Positions 33,101 to 48,100 of a stretch of DNA of 64,000 nucleotides are shown one piece after another. The notes beneath the pieces were generated by a model, which did not search any database, was not told the origin of the DNA, and was given only the letters and a program-made list of their open reading frames with translations. A program made the position numbers and the translations under genes. Origin of the DNA: Solen grandis. Its lineage: Eukaryota > Mollusca > Bivalvia > Adapedonta > Solenidae. Where the stretch lies: NCBI GenBank assembly GCA_021229015.1, contig CM037785.1:35823062-35887061 (forward strand), written 5' to 3'. Within the stretch, counting starts at the first letter, position 1. Each line of letters begins with the position of its first letter.

Positions 33101-36100
33101 TACTGGAGCTAGCAATGCTAGCTTATTTTTTTCGCAATATGAGAAATTCAGCAAAGACTTTACTTTACAATAGAAGGAGTCTGTATTTCATAAATTTTGG
33201 AAAATATCAACAAATTTTATGAATTTGTGAAAAATTTATAACATGAATACAGATTCCACGAAATTATGATCTTACAGTATCCCCTATTTCACAAAATGGA
33301 GAAAGTTTACAATATCTAGAAGCGAACAGAGACAAGACGTACCCTTGCACACTGCGACGTCTGCTCTATCTTGCCCTCCATTAGTTTCTGTTCGAGACAC
33401 TCCACGACCTTGTCACCCTCGTCTGATGGACGGAACTGGAGAGAGCCACTTGGCTCATGGTCTGCCATTGCGTCCCCACAGTACTGACGAATCTGCATGA
33501 TAGAGAAAGATAGAATTTCTTCATAAACGGTCCAAGAAATTCTTTCACTTACAAAACACTGGAGATCTTAGGACAGCATTCATTTAATATTAAATATGTA
33601 CTTTACGAATGACATTTGAAAGATAACTTCCTAGTATATTAGTATATTCCAGTTTCAATAACACTTCACAATAAACATGCTTTCAATTCAAAAAGATTAA
33701 ATGACATTTTCCTTCCCGGACAAAATGTAAGATTTATAGAAGATTTATAGATTTATAGAATGACTATAAATGTATTCCACCTAAATTTCACTAGACTAAG
33801 ATCCCTCTCCGTTCACCATGTTATGTGTTCATAAACTTTAGTCACTCTATTGCTATCAAGGATTCACTCTAGCTAGACATTAACACCTTCCCTCATAGAG
33901 GATACCATGAAAAGACCTATGCGAACAGCATAAAACCAGATCAGCCTGCGAGTAACTTTTGAGGACAAGACAACTTTCTTTAAAACAGTCTTGAATCTAT
34001 GCACAAAATGCTACCAAAACTAAGTGTTAACAACATATTATAAGGAAAAGTATAAAACCTTATTTAGATTTTCAATAAGATGAGACTTCATACCTGTGTC
34101 TGGCATGCATGCATGAGGACTGGGTCCATGTTGATGTCTTTGTGGGTCTCTTTCACCAAAAGCTTGATCTCCATAAAGCAGTCACGCGACAGACGCTGAA
34201 ACAATTGCCATAGTGATATATAATGTCTGATACATACATGTACATGAGCTTATCGAAAAGATACTATCTAAACAAGTAACTGGTGTTACATGCAACACAT
34301 GAGTCCCCTACCGGTGAGGTGTATAATTTTTCCATTACCGTAGCAACCCAGAACCTTTGTCCGAGAAAAAAACAAAGTGACATGCAGGATCTCCATACTG
34401 CCATCTACCAATTTTCATAATATTATCTTTAATGGTTTTTAAGTTATTGCGGGATCCAGATTTCCAGACATCCAGATGGAGAAACGGAGAGACAGACGGA
34501 GGGCAAACCTATAGTCCCCTCTTGTGTAAACGCCAGTAGAGGACTAATACGCTACCAAGCATATGTATTGTTACATATCTAATACACTGCTTCATAAAAC
34601 AGGAACTTTTATCTAAAATAATGAGAAGATATTTGTATCTTAATTAGGCTTTGCCAAGTCATTTACACTTCTCCAAGCAGAGTTTGATAAACCTTATATC
34701 AAAACACAGTAGCATATTATTCTATTTATCTTACATAAAAAGAAAAGTCTAAATTATACGCATATTATGCAAACTATGACAGCATATGTATACAACAATG
34801 GCCAGAACAAGAACTGGTGTTAACAAGAAATAGTTCTTTATTTTTAATATTTATTTCTCAATTGTTTACGAATACAATGTTTTTATTTACCTTTTACTAA
34901 TAAAATGAACCTTTCATTAACAGTACCACTGATATTACACAGTGAAATAAACATAAAATTTATAAACCTACCTTCTTGATGAACTGTATTTTAAGGCAGT
35001 TGATCACTTTTCCCTCCATCTCATGAGCCTCGGTCTGTTCCTTCATCACTTCTGAGCAGAACTTGGGAATATCCAGGCGACATGACTTAGCCAGGCTGGG
35101 GTTCAAACGTATGTCTGAAGTCACACAACACGAAAATTGTAAAATAAGGGTATTTTTTGGAGTGTGACGGAAAAGGTGTGATAGACTGACGGAAACTGAA
35201 AAAGTGATCCCCATGTGCCACCTCTGCTTGCAGCAGGAGATACTAAAATGACCTTGGCCAAAAGATTTCAAGCTCCAGAATGCATGTCACTCAATATATA
35301 ACAGCAGACTGGTTGGCCTAGTGTATTGTGCCACTTGATACTGCAGTAAGATGGTATCAGTACTACGTAAGTCTCATGTAGACAAAGTTGAAAAAAAGAC
35401 TGAAATATTATTAGAGGATACCCAAATCTAGAAAACAGAGAAGGTGATAATCTGAGAACTTACAAAATTGAACGTCATAATATAGTTTGTTGGATAAGTT
35501 TATTACAAAAGGTATCAAAATGAAATAAAATAAACAAGTAACTCATGTTGCAGGCAACACATGAGTCCCCTACTAGTGAGGTACATAATTTTCCCGTTTA
35601 CCAAAGCAACCAGAATTTTGGTCAGAAGAAAAAGAAAAAAAACAAGCTAAAAATGATGTGCATAATCTCCATACTGCCATCCATTCAGATTTCAAGTTTC
35701 ATAAAAATATTTTCAGTACTTTTTGAGTTATCACAATATATTGTTTTATTTGCCATAGTTTAAGTCTATTTGTTGTCATAGCAACCAGATTTTTCAACCT
35801 AGGTAGAAAATAAAAAGACATGCATAATCTCCATACAGCCATCTATCCATATTTTAAGTTTCATAAAAAAAGTTTCAATACTCTTTGAGTTATCATAATA
35901 TATTGCTTTATTTGTCATATTTTATAGAAAACATCTACTTCACTACAAAATGATAATTTTAAGTCTAAGTCTCCTGTGATTCAGATTGGACCCACATTCC
36001 TTAGGACAGTTGTCCTAAATGGTCAGTTTTTTTTTTAAGTCATTTGTCCTAAATTACAAGAAAAACTTCGGACAATTTTGTTATAGCAAAATGCTTAATA

Positions 36101-39100
36101 AGACATTAATGACACTTTCAAGTTTACTTTATTTATTTATATTCTTTTTGCTTTGAAATATATCATTCAATATTGTTTCAAAACTTCAGTCAGTTAAATA
36201 ATTTCCTAGGTAAATATGTTCTTATGACTATTTTTTGATACCTTGTTCACTTATATAGGAATGAAATAAATAATTGTTATTCAAGATAGTATCTGGAGGG
36301 ATGCATTTATTCAGTATGGAATTAGTATGTCACAAAAAAGAACCCACCCAACCCTTAAGCATAAAAGATCTTACATATAAAAGCAAAAAAAAATATCTTT
36401 ACAATTTTATTGACCCAAGAAAACAGCAGGTAATAATAAATTATTTAACTTTAAATGGAAATGTGAGATCATTCATACTTCTGGAATTTTGAAGATGATG
36501 AGTGAGAGAAAGTTGGACATATAAGGATATTTTGAATGTTTATCAAATCAAATAAACACAGAATTGTAATTTATATGACTTTCTATCTAATCAAAGTCAA
36601 GGCGAATTCAGCAAAATTCGAAAAATCAGACTCGTCAGAATGATTTTCAATTCTGCGACAGTCGTGTTCTTTAAATACGATCTAATTTGAAAGTGCTGAC
36701 AAATCAATTAAAAGTATATATTTTGTTCCCCCAATAATAGATCGACATCCTTTGATTCCTTATCTACTCTTTGTTTTTCAATCATCATTAACAGTTTCTT
36801 GCCGACATTTTATAACGGCCTGTTTATTTCTTAGAAGACTCGCCGATTTCCGGTTTTAACGACACTTGTTTAGACAATCAAATGACCATGTGGCACGTGA
36901 TTTATGGTATCTGACAATTCTATTGGTTCTTTTTATAGACAGACGCTAATGTTTAAAAAAGTAGCACGAGAAAAATAAATATGCATAGGTAATTTTCCAC
37001 TGGATAGAACTTGAATAGCAAGAAGAAAAGAAAACGAAACCTGACATGCATCATTCTATTTATTTAGTCATATTCCTGATTTTATTGATTGATATATGTA
37101 TTTGAATTTAAAGAATCCAGTAATTATGAAAAAGAAAGATACTTATGCGTAAAAACTTTGGCAAATATCGATATTTCCAGTGGTCGAAATTTCTTACAAC
37201 ATACGAGTCCTATGAACACGCATACAAACCGGCGACCCCAAGTATCAAAATGTTTCTAATGTAATTATTTTCAGAACAAACACATGTTTTATATAGATTG
37301 TAATATGATTAAAGTTTCAACAGCAACAATGCTATTTAGTCTTTTTTGCCGATAAGGAACTTTTATGCTGTTAAAAAACCGACTGCGTCAATTCAAGTCT
37401 CCATGAAGTAACGGGTATTTGAGTCAAAATGCGTCTGTATAAAGTAACAGGTAAATGCGTCAGAATGAGTCTGTATGAAGCAATAAGTAGATGCGTCAGA
37501 ATGAGTCTCTATGAAGTAAAGGCTTAATTGTCGAAATTTCACCGTCCGGTACAGACATTTGTCGGTCACGTTGTCTGACGAACTGTATTTTTATCGGCCC
37601 GATGGGCGTACTGATTTTTTTTTTTCCGGTCATCTGTAGCTTTTATTGGCCCTGGACCGAAGGGCCGATCCAATCTGAATCTCTGAGTCTCATGAACTCA
37701 ATAAAAATAGAAAACATTAAAATTATATAAACAGTCAATTCTATCACACTTCTATAGATGTCAGTACTTTACTGGTTAGATACATGAATCATGTCTGCCT
37801 TTCTATATAGATCCAGGCACATTACCTTTTGTTTCTTGCAGAGCTCGTCGCATTACTACCTTCCGACAACCTGTATCGAAATTGTCTCGACTCTGGTGCA
37901 TCTTCAAACAGTCTAGAATATCATTAGCATCCTTCTCCATGCAGAACATCTGGAAAATTGAGAGATATTTCAAGGTTACAGCTTGGCCTGCTTCTTTACA
38001 TTTGATTATACGAAAGAAACCTTAAACAGCATAAAAATAATATTTTCTTCAACTTATAACTATTTTATCATCATTAAAACTAGAATTATTGCTGTAACGA
38101 AGGCAGCTTTCCCTGTTCTATTGAATTTAAAACTATATCACCAAATCCTAAATAATTATTTGTAAGTGTAAAGGTCAACAGATTTGCCAACACTCATCTG
38201 TAGTTTTCTTTTTAAAAATGGGAAGATAAAGTAGGTCAAAATAGACCTTAGAGTTATGGCCCTTGAGAAGAATGTAGAACTATAATAAAGAACAAGTTTA
38301 GAAGTTTTGGCCAAGGTTCAAAGTTTTTCATGACGCCTACACTGCTAAAGTTGATGACAACACCAATGACACCAGAGTGATGACAATATCTCAACTTTTT
38401 TTTTCTTTGAAAAATTGCTAAGCTTATAAAGGACCAGCCAAGACAAAGTAAATCCTAGAGTTTCCACATGCCCATCAACCAAAACAAGAAAGTCAGTAGA
38501 ACTTACAGATGCTCCCCGAAGAACGTCATTGTTACAAATAAGGCCTTGGTCAATGGGTGGGAGGATATGTTGAAATCCCCATTCCTAAATCATATCTATT
38601 CTCCTCATCAGATGAGATGTTTTACCAATTAATTTGGAGACTTAGTAAATTTTTTTTAAATTAAGTCATACATTTCAATGTGTGCTCATATCAAAGAGGT
38701 TAACCAACACTCTTGACATATGACTGGATATTTGAAATAGTGTATAATGGCCTAAACAACAATTAGCTGACATGATTATGATTGACATTACTAGCATATT
38801 GAATTTTGTGGGGTTTTGTTTAAATGATATCTCCTGTTAAATTAGGCAAATGACATGAATATTAGTCAACAACATGGTAGTAGGGGCCATAACTCTCTTA
38901 AAAATTGAGGAACCAGATCACGTCGACAATATGCGTATCTGCTCTTGGTAATAAAGCTTCCCATAAAGTTTCATTGAATTCAAGCCATTAGTTCCTGAGA
39001 AATAGCCCGGACAAGAATCATGCAACATGAACTATAGGCCAAAAAGTCAAGGGGCCGTAACTCTGTGAAAAATTGAGGAATCGGGTCATGCTGACGATAT

Positions 39101-42100
39101 GCGCATCTCCTCTTGGTGATAAAGCTTCCCATAAAGTTTCATTGAATTCAAGCCATTAGTTCCTGAGAAATAGCCGGACAAGAATCATGCAATATGACTA
39201 TAGGCCGAAAAGTCAATGGGCCATAACTCTGTGAAAAATTGAGGAACCAGGTCACGCCGACGGTATGCGTATCTACTCTTGGTGATAAAGCTTCCCATAA
39301 AGTTTCGTTGAATTCAAGCCATTAATTCCTGAGAAATAGCCTGGACAAGAATCATGCAATATGAACTATAGGCCAAAAAGTCAAGGGGCCTTAACTCTGT
39401 GAAAAATTTAGGAATCGGGTCATGCTGACGATATGCGCATCTCCTCTTGGTAATAAACTTCCCAAAAGTTTCTTGAATTCAAGCCATTAGTTCCTGAGAA
39501 ATAGCCCGGACAAGAATCATGCAATATGTACTATAGGCCGAAAAGTCAATGGGCCATAACTCTGTGAAAAATTTAGGAATCGGGTCATGCTGACGATATG
39601 CGCATCTCCTCTTGGTAATAAAGCTTCCCACAAAGTTTCGTTGAATTCAAGCCGTTAGTTCCTGAGAAATATTCCGGACAAGGAAAGTGTGACGGACGAA
39701 CGGACGGACGGACGAACGGACGGACGGACGAAGCGGCGACTATATGCGTCACCTTCGGTGAGCATAACTAGCATGGTGGGGGTATAAATTATTTCACTCC
39801 AAAATGAGATATAAATCTACTAAAAACAACGAGCATCCCCCCATCCCACCCCTCTCAACATGGTTCAGTGGGTTATCGGTTAACTGGTCAATTGAGACAG
39901 CAAATTATACCAAGTATTGTCAAACCCATAGAATAATGGTCTATAAACATTATGTCAACTTAAAGGACTAGACTTGACTATTTGAGTTTACCGTTGCTTC
40001 GACAGTATTTCAGTCATATAGTGACGCCCAGCTAATTACAGGTGGAGAAAGACCCCGAATGCACGGAGGCATTCGGGAAGAACCACCGACCTACCACAAG
40101 CCAGCTGGAAGGCTTCCTAACATGAAAATCCGAATGACCCTGCTGGGAATCAAACCCACACGGGGGTTGAGTGAGTGCTAAAGTCAGCGACTTTACCCTC
40201 TTGGCCACAGAGGCCCCGTCAACTTAAAGGAGCCTGCAGAGCACACAGCTTTACGACAAGAAACAAAACAAAATGTAATTGAAGCTCACTGTATAGATCA
40301 GTGTCTTTTTTGGGGATATGCCTTCCTTAAAACAAGAGGAACCTGAACTTGACAAGTTTGACAGATGTGGGACAGACTACAATAAATCACAAATTTTTCT
40401 TCTTTTTCTTTTCAAGTTTTGTTATCTATCTGACAACTTTTTTAATGTCCTGAAGTTGTGTTACAGTTAGCAGAGGCATACATGCTCCTTATATGATCAC
40501 TGCAATGACTTAACCCTTTCCCTCATATAGACTCATTTTGACACACTCAATAGGTACCACATAAAGCCTGATCTGCAGAAAACCACAGTTAAACCTTACC
40601 AAATTTAATTATAAAGTCCTCATTTCCAGACCACTGAGGAGCAGCGAACAGCATAAAACCTGATCAGCCTGCGAGTTACTCGCAGGCTGATCTGGTTTTA
40701 TGTTGTTCGCATAGGTCTTTTCATGGTTTCCTCTATGAGGGAAAGGGTTAAACCAATAAATGAAGGTCATTTCTAAATGTAATGACATTATGGTCCAGTG
40801 AAAGAAATGACAGTGTATACAATGGATCAGAAAGCAGAGATTTGATCCTGATTAAGGAGTAAGAATTTTTGAAGACCTCTCCAGGAGCAAAGTACTGGTC
40901 CAAACCTAGAACTGTCAGAAGAGAATTACTGTAAGAATCTTTCAAGAACTTCCTTGAAACAAAGTTCAGTTGAAAGAATAAATGTAATCAAGACAGGGAT
41001 AATAAAAGATTATACAAGTAACTGGTGTTGTATGCAACACATAAAGTCCCCTACCGGCTCCACCTTGACTCAATATGGTAATCAATCCCATTTTTTGCCA
41101 TATTTTCACTATTTCCGTTACCATAGCAACCACAATTTTAGTCGAAGAACAAAAATAAAATGACGTGCATAATCTACATATTGCCATCTAGTCATATACC
41201 AAGTTTCATCAATTTAGCTTGCTTAGTTATCGCGGGATCCCATTTTTTGCCATATTTTCACTATTTCCATTACCATAGCAACCACAATTTTAGTCAAAGA
41301 ACAAAAATAAAATGACGTGCATAATCTACACATTGCCATCTAGTCATATACCAAGTTTCATCAAGTTAGCTTGCTTAGTTATAGCGGATGCCATTTTTTG
41401 CCATATTTTCACTATTTCCGTTACCATAGCAACCACAATTTTAGTCGAAAAACAAAAATAAAATGACGTGCATAATCTACACATTGCCATCTAGTCATAT
41501 ACCAAGTTTCATCAATTAGTTGCTTAGTTATAGCGGATGCCATTTTTTGCCATATTTTCACTATTTCCGTTACCATAGCAACCACAATTTTAGTCGAAAA
41601 ACAAAAATAAAATGACGTGCATAATCTACACATTGCCATCTAGTCATATACCAAGTTTCATCAAGTTAGCTTGCTTAGTTATAGCGGATGCCATTTTTTG
41701 CCATATTTTCACTATTTCCGTTACCATAGCAACCACAATTTTAGTCGAAGAACAGAAATAAAATGACGTGCATAATCTACACATTGCCATCTAGTCATAT
41801 ACCAAGTTTCATCAAGTTAGCTTGCTTAGTTATTAAGTTATCGCGGGATCCAGATTTGAGCGGACAGACAGACAGACGGACGTACAGACGGATGGACAGA
41901 CGGAGGGCAAACCTATAGTCCCCTCCGGTGTGAACACCGGTAGGGGACTAATAATGTGGAATGCTGTACCTTGATCATGGACTTGCATTCCCTGAACAGA
42001 ACAAAGTCTGCTCCCTCCACGGCCTCCACTTGCTGAAACACATAAACACACTCTTACATCACTGTATAGTCTACTGTAGAATCATTAATTTTTGTTTACA

Positions 42101-45100
42101 TTAAATTTTGTGGAATCTGTAATAAAGATATTTTCGTTGGTACATATATTCCTTGATTCATGCTCTAGAAATGTGAAGTCTATGCAATGAGCAGTGTTTT
42201 CGTGGGGATAAATTTTCGTGGGTAATGCTGTCCACAAAAATCTACAAATATTACGTGTAGTTCCCCACGAAAAATAATGATTCTGCAGAACACTGACTTA
42301 TTATATGGCCAGTAGACCTCTATATCTCATGAATATTCACGTATATAAATGTATGAATTGGTGAATACTTATTTACTTAATTAGTAGATAAAACAATGTA
42401 CTTTTCTGTATTGAGACTGTCATATGTGACCTTCAATGGGACTTTCAAAAAAAGGTCACATAGGACAGGGAGTCTTTAAAAACAGTCTCAAAATTTTCAA
42501 TAATTTTTATTGAACTGGTGTTATTTACATAACAGAATGAGTTAAGAACAGAGATATGCATATAGTTCTATGTTTAATACATTGATATACAACAGAATCG
42601 ATGAATAAAGGTATGAATAAATCACCAGGACTGTGTGTCATTTTGTGTAAATAGGATAATCAATCATCGCAGGCTATCCCATAGTAGTTACTGAATTATC
42701 TGATACATTCATTGATGAAGTCCTATCACACCGTCTGTGTATAAGGTATTAACCAACCCTTTACTTCATGAGTATTCCTGTACAAATTTTGACTTTATGA
42801 ATATTAATTAACTGAACTTGAAATGGTAAATGAAATCGTGAATTTTTCTTTGCCATATGGACTAAGCTACAATGTTGTATGAGTTAACAGAGGAGATCCT
42901 GATCAGACACCTCCTTTAGGAGCTGTCTGATCTGGGTCTGCTCTGTTTGCCATGTGTCAAAATGTGTCTCTATGAAGACTTGACTATTTGAGTTTACCAT
43001 CGCTTCGACAGTATTTCAGTCATATAGCGACGTCTAGCTAATTACAGGTGGAGGAAGACCCCAAATGCACGGAGGCATCCAGGTAGAACCACCAACCTAC
43101 CACAAGCCAGCTTAAAGGCTTCCTCACATGAAAATCCAAATGACCCTGTCTGGATTCGAACCCACACGGTGAGGGGCTGAGTGAGTGTTAAAGTCAGCGA
43201 CTTTACCATCTCGGCTACGGAGACCCCAGTCTCTATGAAGAAAAGGGTTAATGTGTTACTCATCACTGATGACTCACCTCACGTTTAAACAAGATGACAT
43301 GACACTGGTTGGACAGCTCTTTCTGATGACCCCGAAGACACTCGATCACCTGAGTATTAGATATCAGCATACTTCATTCACAAAGAATCATAAGTGAAAA
43401 TTAACTTATTTTTCATTTCAACTCATTCATTTTTTATTTTCAACAGTTATGATTTTTAATACAGAATTCAATGGTTCTGGAGTTAACTGTTGCTTCAGCC
43501 ATTCTATCAATTACTTCTATACCTGCGCATATGGAACCGTAACAACTTTAACAACCAAATATCATAACAAAACAGTTGATTTTCATCTACATTAAATTTT
43601 CATAGTACAGGAAATTAAACCTAACATTGCATATAATGAGGTTTCATCATATATACGAGGGGTGATTAATAAGTCTGAGGAACTGCTTTATTACTGAAAC
43701 CTGGACTGAAAACGTAAAAACAAAATACATCACCAATACGTTTACTCAGGACTGACATACAGCTCATGTATCATTAGATACATTGAACATTAAGTTTACA
43801 TGAAACATTGAACAACGTACTATGTATTACTTGAAGCACGCTGACGTCAACGTCAACGTTGGGTCATACTGACATTACCTAAACGTCAAAGTCTAGTGTC
43901 CGGTTAACTTTTTTGACATAATCACCACCTGTAGCCACACATTTTCTGTCATGTACCTATTCATCAAATGTTACATTAACCAATCCTCACTGAATGTAGA
44001 AATTACTTCACATGCCTTGTTACATAATTCTAAAGAGGTTTCAAATGTTGCCTCTAAGTTCTGACGGTCTATGTCTGCCAACCTGGTCTTTTGTCATCAA
44101 ACACTGAGGTTCTACCATCCCTAAACTGCTTGTGCCATTTGTAGACAAATATTTTCCAACAGGTTGGTAATATATCTGAATTTTTAATTTGTTTTAGTGT
44201 TTCTACCGACGAAAGTTGAGACCCACGCAAAATTTGACAACCGCACACAACTCAATGACACCTGTTCACATCATGCGGCGTTTTGAAGCCATTGCCATAA
44301 AACGCTGCTGTGAAATATCCATCCAACACAATGTCTTCAAAATTTACAGAAATGATGTCAAAATGTCACGCCAGTGTCAGTTGCGTTTGCAATAACAGCA
44401 TGCTTCAAGTCACCAAACAGTGCTTTCTATGGATACCATAGTAAATAAGTTGTTTTACTTGAATACGAGTTTTCATGTGATTTGATGTAAAACAAGAGGG
44501 CCATGATGGCCCTGAATCGCTCACCTGAGTACCATTGCTTCAACTGATGTCAAGGTTTTTAAACAGACAAGGATTCTGATATAACTTAATCTAAAACATT
44601 TTACCCCTGACAATACTACACACCAAATATCTAAGCAATGGGCCATATGGTTTCAGAGAAGACTTGGGCGCAGGGTCATTTATCACCGTAGGGCCAAGAC
44701 TTTGAAAATCTTTGTAATGAACCATTAGATGCTACTACATACCAAAAATCTTAGCTCTAGGCCTTATTGATTCATAGAAGAAGATTTTTTAAGATTTTCC
44801 TATTTAACTCTTGTAAAACAAGTGACCCCTGGTGTGGGGTCATTTATCACCATTGGGCTATGATTTGTACAATCTTGGTAGTGGCCCATAAGATGATGCT
44901 ACATACCAAATATCTAAGCTCTAGGCCTTATGGATTCATAGAAGAAGATTTTTTAAGATTTTCCTATATAACTCTGTGTAAAACAAGTGACCCCTGGTGC
45001 GGGGTCATTTATCACCATAGGGTATGATTTGTACAATCTTGGTAGTGGCCCATAAGATGATGCTTCATACCAAATATCTAAGCTCTAGGCCTTATGCATT

Positions 45101-48100
45101 AATGGAAGAAGATTTTTTAAGATTTTCCTATATAACTCTATGTAAAACAAGTGACCCCTGGTGCGGGGTCATTTATCACCATAGGGTTATGATTTGTACA
45201 ATCTTGGTAGTGGCCCATAAGATGAAGCTTCATACCAAATATCTAAGCTCTAGGCCTTATGCATTAATGGAAGAAGATTTTTTAAGATTTTCCTATATAA
45301 CTCTATGTAAAACAAGTGACCCCTGGTGCGGGGTCATTTATCACCATAGGGCTATAATTTATACAATCTTGGTAGTGGCCCATAAGATGATGCTACATAC
45401 CAAATATCTAAGCTCTAGGCCTTGCAGTTTTGCAGAAGAAGATTTTTTAAGATTTTTCTATATAACTCTATGTAAAACAAGTGACCCCTGGTGCGGGGTC
45501 ATTTATCACCATAGGGCTATAATTTATACAATCTTGGTAGTGGCCCATAAGATGATGCTACATACCAAATATCTAAGCTCTAGGCCTTGCAGTTTTGCAG
45601 AAGAAGATTTTCAAAGTTTGCATTTTTAAAATCTATTTTTAGCTCCTGTGACCTAATTATGCAATGGACCAGAACCATTTATACAACTTTAGTAGAGCTT
45701 CATCCAAGGAACATTCCTGCAAAATATTTTTCAAATTGGCCAAGCCGTTTAGGAGGAGATGTTGTTTGAAGCAATTGTTGACGCCGGACGCACGCACGGA
45801 CGCACGCACGCACGGACGACGGACGCCGGACAAAAGGCGATCAGAAAAGCTCACCTTGAGCACGTTGTGCTCATGTGAGCTAAAAATAATTCTTTAGAGG
45901 AGACTTCCGCGAATTTATCAATCAGCTCTCGTATAATCTACAGCAGAGATGTTAAAAGTGGTCAGTAAAGTCCTTCGGACACTTCCCAGTTTGAACACAA
46001 ATACAGTCGGATCTCGGTTACCCAAACATGCCTTATCCAAAGCCTAACCCTTTATCTGAACCTAACCTTCGGTCCCAATTTTTTCCTTATATAAGTTAAT
46101 ATGAATACATTTCTTTATTCGTTTGGTTTATTCAAACATAACCCTTTATCCGAAGTAAAGTTGGGCTCCTAGCATTAATTTATTCACCTGTTCACACCTC
46201 TTATCAAAACCCGTCTACCATGTGCTGATCAGCTATTGTGTTTTCACACCTTACCTGTCAAACTGTGAAGGGGAGATAACTACAATGCCTTCAGCACAGC
46301 TCACATTAATTTGAATATAATTTTGATTGGTAATCAATTACAGGACAAATCAAAACACCTAACTTTGCAACATACCACTATATACAAACATGACAAAGTG
46401 TAACATTTTACCATTATGGGTTATTCAAACAAATGCTTTATTCGAAGTGAAACATCCATCCCACAACTTAGGATAACCGAGATCCAACTGTACAATATTC
46501 AGCTATCAGTACTTACAGCTGCATTCCCAGTGTGTACGCCAGCACAAAAATTTTTAATATCCTCTGTACAGCCTTTTTTCAACTGAGGGTCTAATTCTAT
46601 GGATTCCCCCTGAAAAAAAGGCATGGTATCATATATACAGTTAGAATTTCTGACACAACATCAAAACATCTACATCATTCAATAAATGAAGCAATGGTTT
46701 TTATCAGTATATTGAAAAGTCAATATACCTTTCCAGGTATTTTTGCATGGGAAATTTAGGCTCTGTCTTTACTTACATACATGACTATGTCATAAAGTCA
46801 ACATCTTAAAAAAGTATCATAAACAAACCCATGATCAACCATCAATTACTTTGTTATTCAAATCTGAGAAAAGAGGGCCCTGATGGCCCTGTATCGCTCA
46901 CCTTAGTACCCCTGGGACAAGGCCAAGTTTGACCACAGGGCCATGACTTGAACAAATTTGGTAGATGTCCACTAGGCCATGTTACATACTAAATATCTAA
47001 ACTTCCGACCTTGTGGTTTCTGACAAGAATATTTTTCTAGATTTTCTTACCTAAATCTATGTAAAATAGAGTGACCCCTGGGGCAGGGCCAATTTTGACT
47101 CCAGGGCTATGACGTAAACAAATTTGGTTCAAGTCCACTGTTTCAAGCCATGTTTCATACCAAATATTTAACTCCAGGGCTTGTGTTTTTTCTACTTTTT
47201 ACTATAGAAGTCTATGTAAAATAAAGTGACCTCTTGGGCGGGGCCAATTTTGACCCTAGGGTCATGATTTGAACAAAAATGGTAGAGGTCCACTCTAGGC
47301 CCTGCAGTTTTGCAAAAAAAGATTTTCAAAGTTTGCATTTTCGAAATCTATTTTTAGCTTCTGTGACCTACTTTTTCAACCAATCAAAACAATTTGAACG
47401 ATTTTGATAGAGGGCCTCAGAAGGATCAATCCTTTGAAATTTGGTCAAAAACCATTCAGTGGTTTAGGAGATATTGTTTAAAGTAAGTTGTTGACGACGA
47501 AAGCATGCACGCATGCAAGGACAACAAACGCCGGACACAGGTCCACTCTAATAGCTCACCATGAGGACGTTGTGCTAAGGTAAGCTAAAAATATCAGTCA
47601 ACACAGAAAAGGTCTATGCAACTTTCCAGTTTTTAGCAGTAATAACTGAGACCTGCTTTTCCCATTCATAGCTCAGTCAACTGCACACAGGCAGTATCAC
47701 AAACTAATCTAGCTCAGCCAACTGCACACAGGCAGTATCACAAACTAATCCATGTGTGCTTTTGTGAAAACTAAGTCAACCACTGACTACCTATTAAACC
47801 CAGTGTAGCTATTGGAAAGCCTGTAGGTCACATTAAACACAGGAAAGGTAAATTTTAATGGGATTCATTACAGCATGAACATCAATTCATCGCTGTTCAG
47901 TCGACAATGGACCCACATTTATTTCATTGATATTCCACTAAAACCAACAATTTTTATTCTTATTTAAAATGCTTCTCTGCCATATAGGAAAAAAAAAACA
48001 ACAATCCAGTAACAAAACAGTGAAAATTATAAAAATGGTAATATTTATTGTTTGAAAAGTGAATATTGCCATTTTTAATTTACTGATATTTCCCTATAGC

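Noticed and set aside
45024..45629. 201-codon open frame with repeated SSRPYALMEEDFLRF-type units
   Set aside because: It is the frame-preserving product of a ~165-bp non-coding tandem repeat. Units are DNA repeats of a mobile element with no start context, splice sites or family resemblance.
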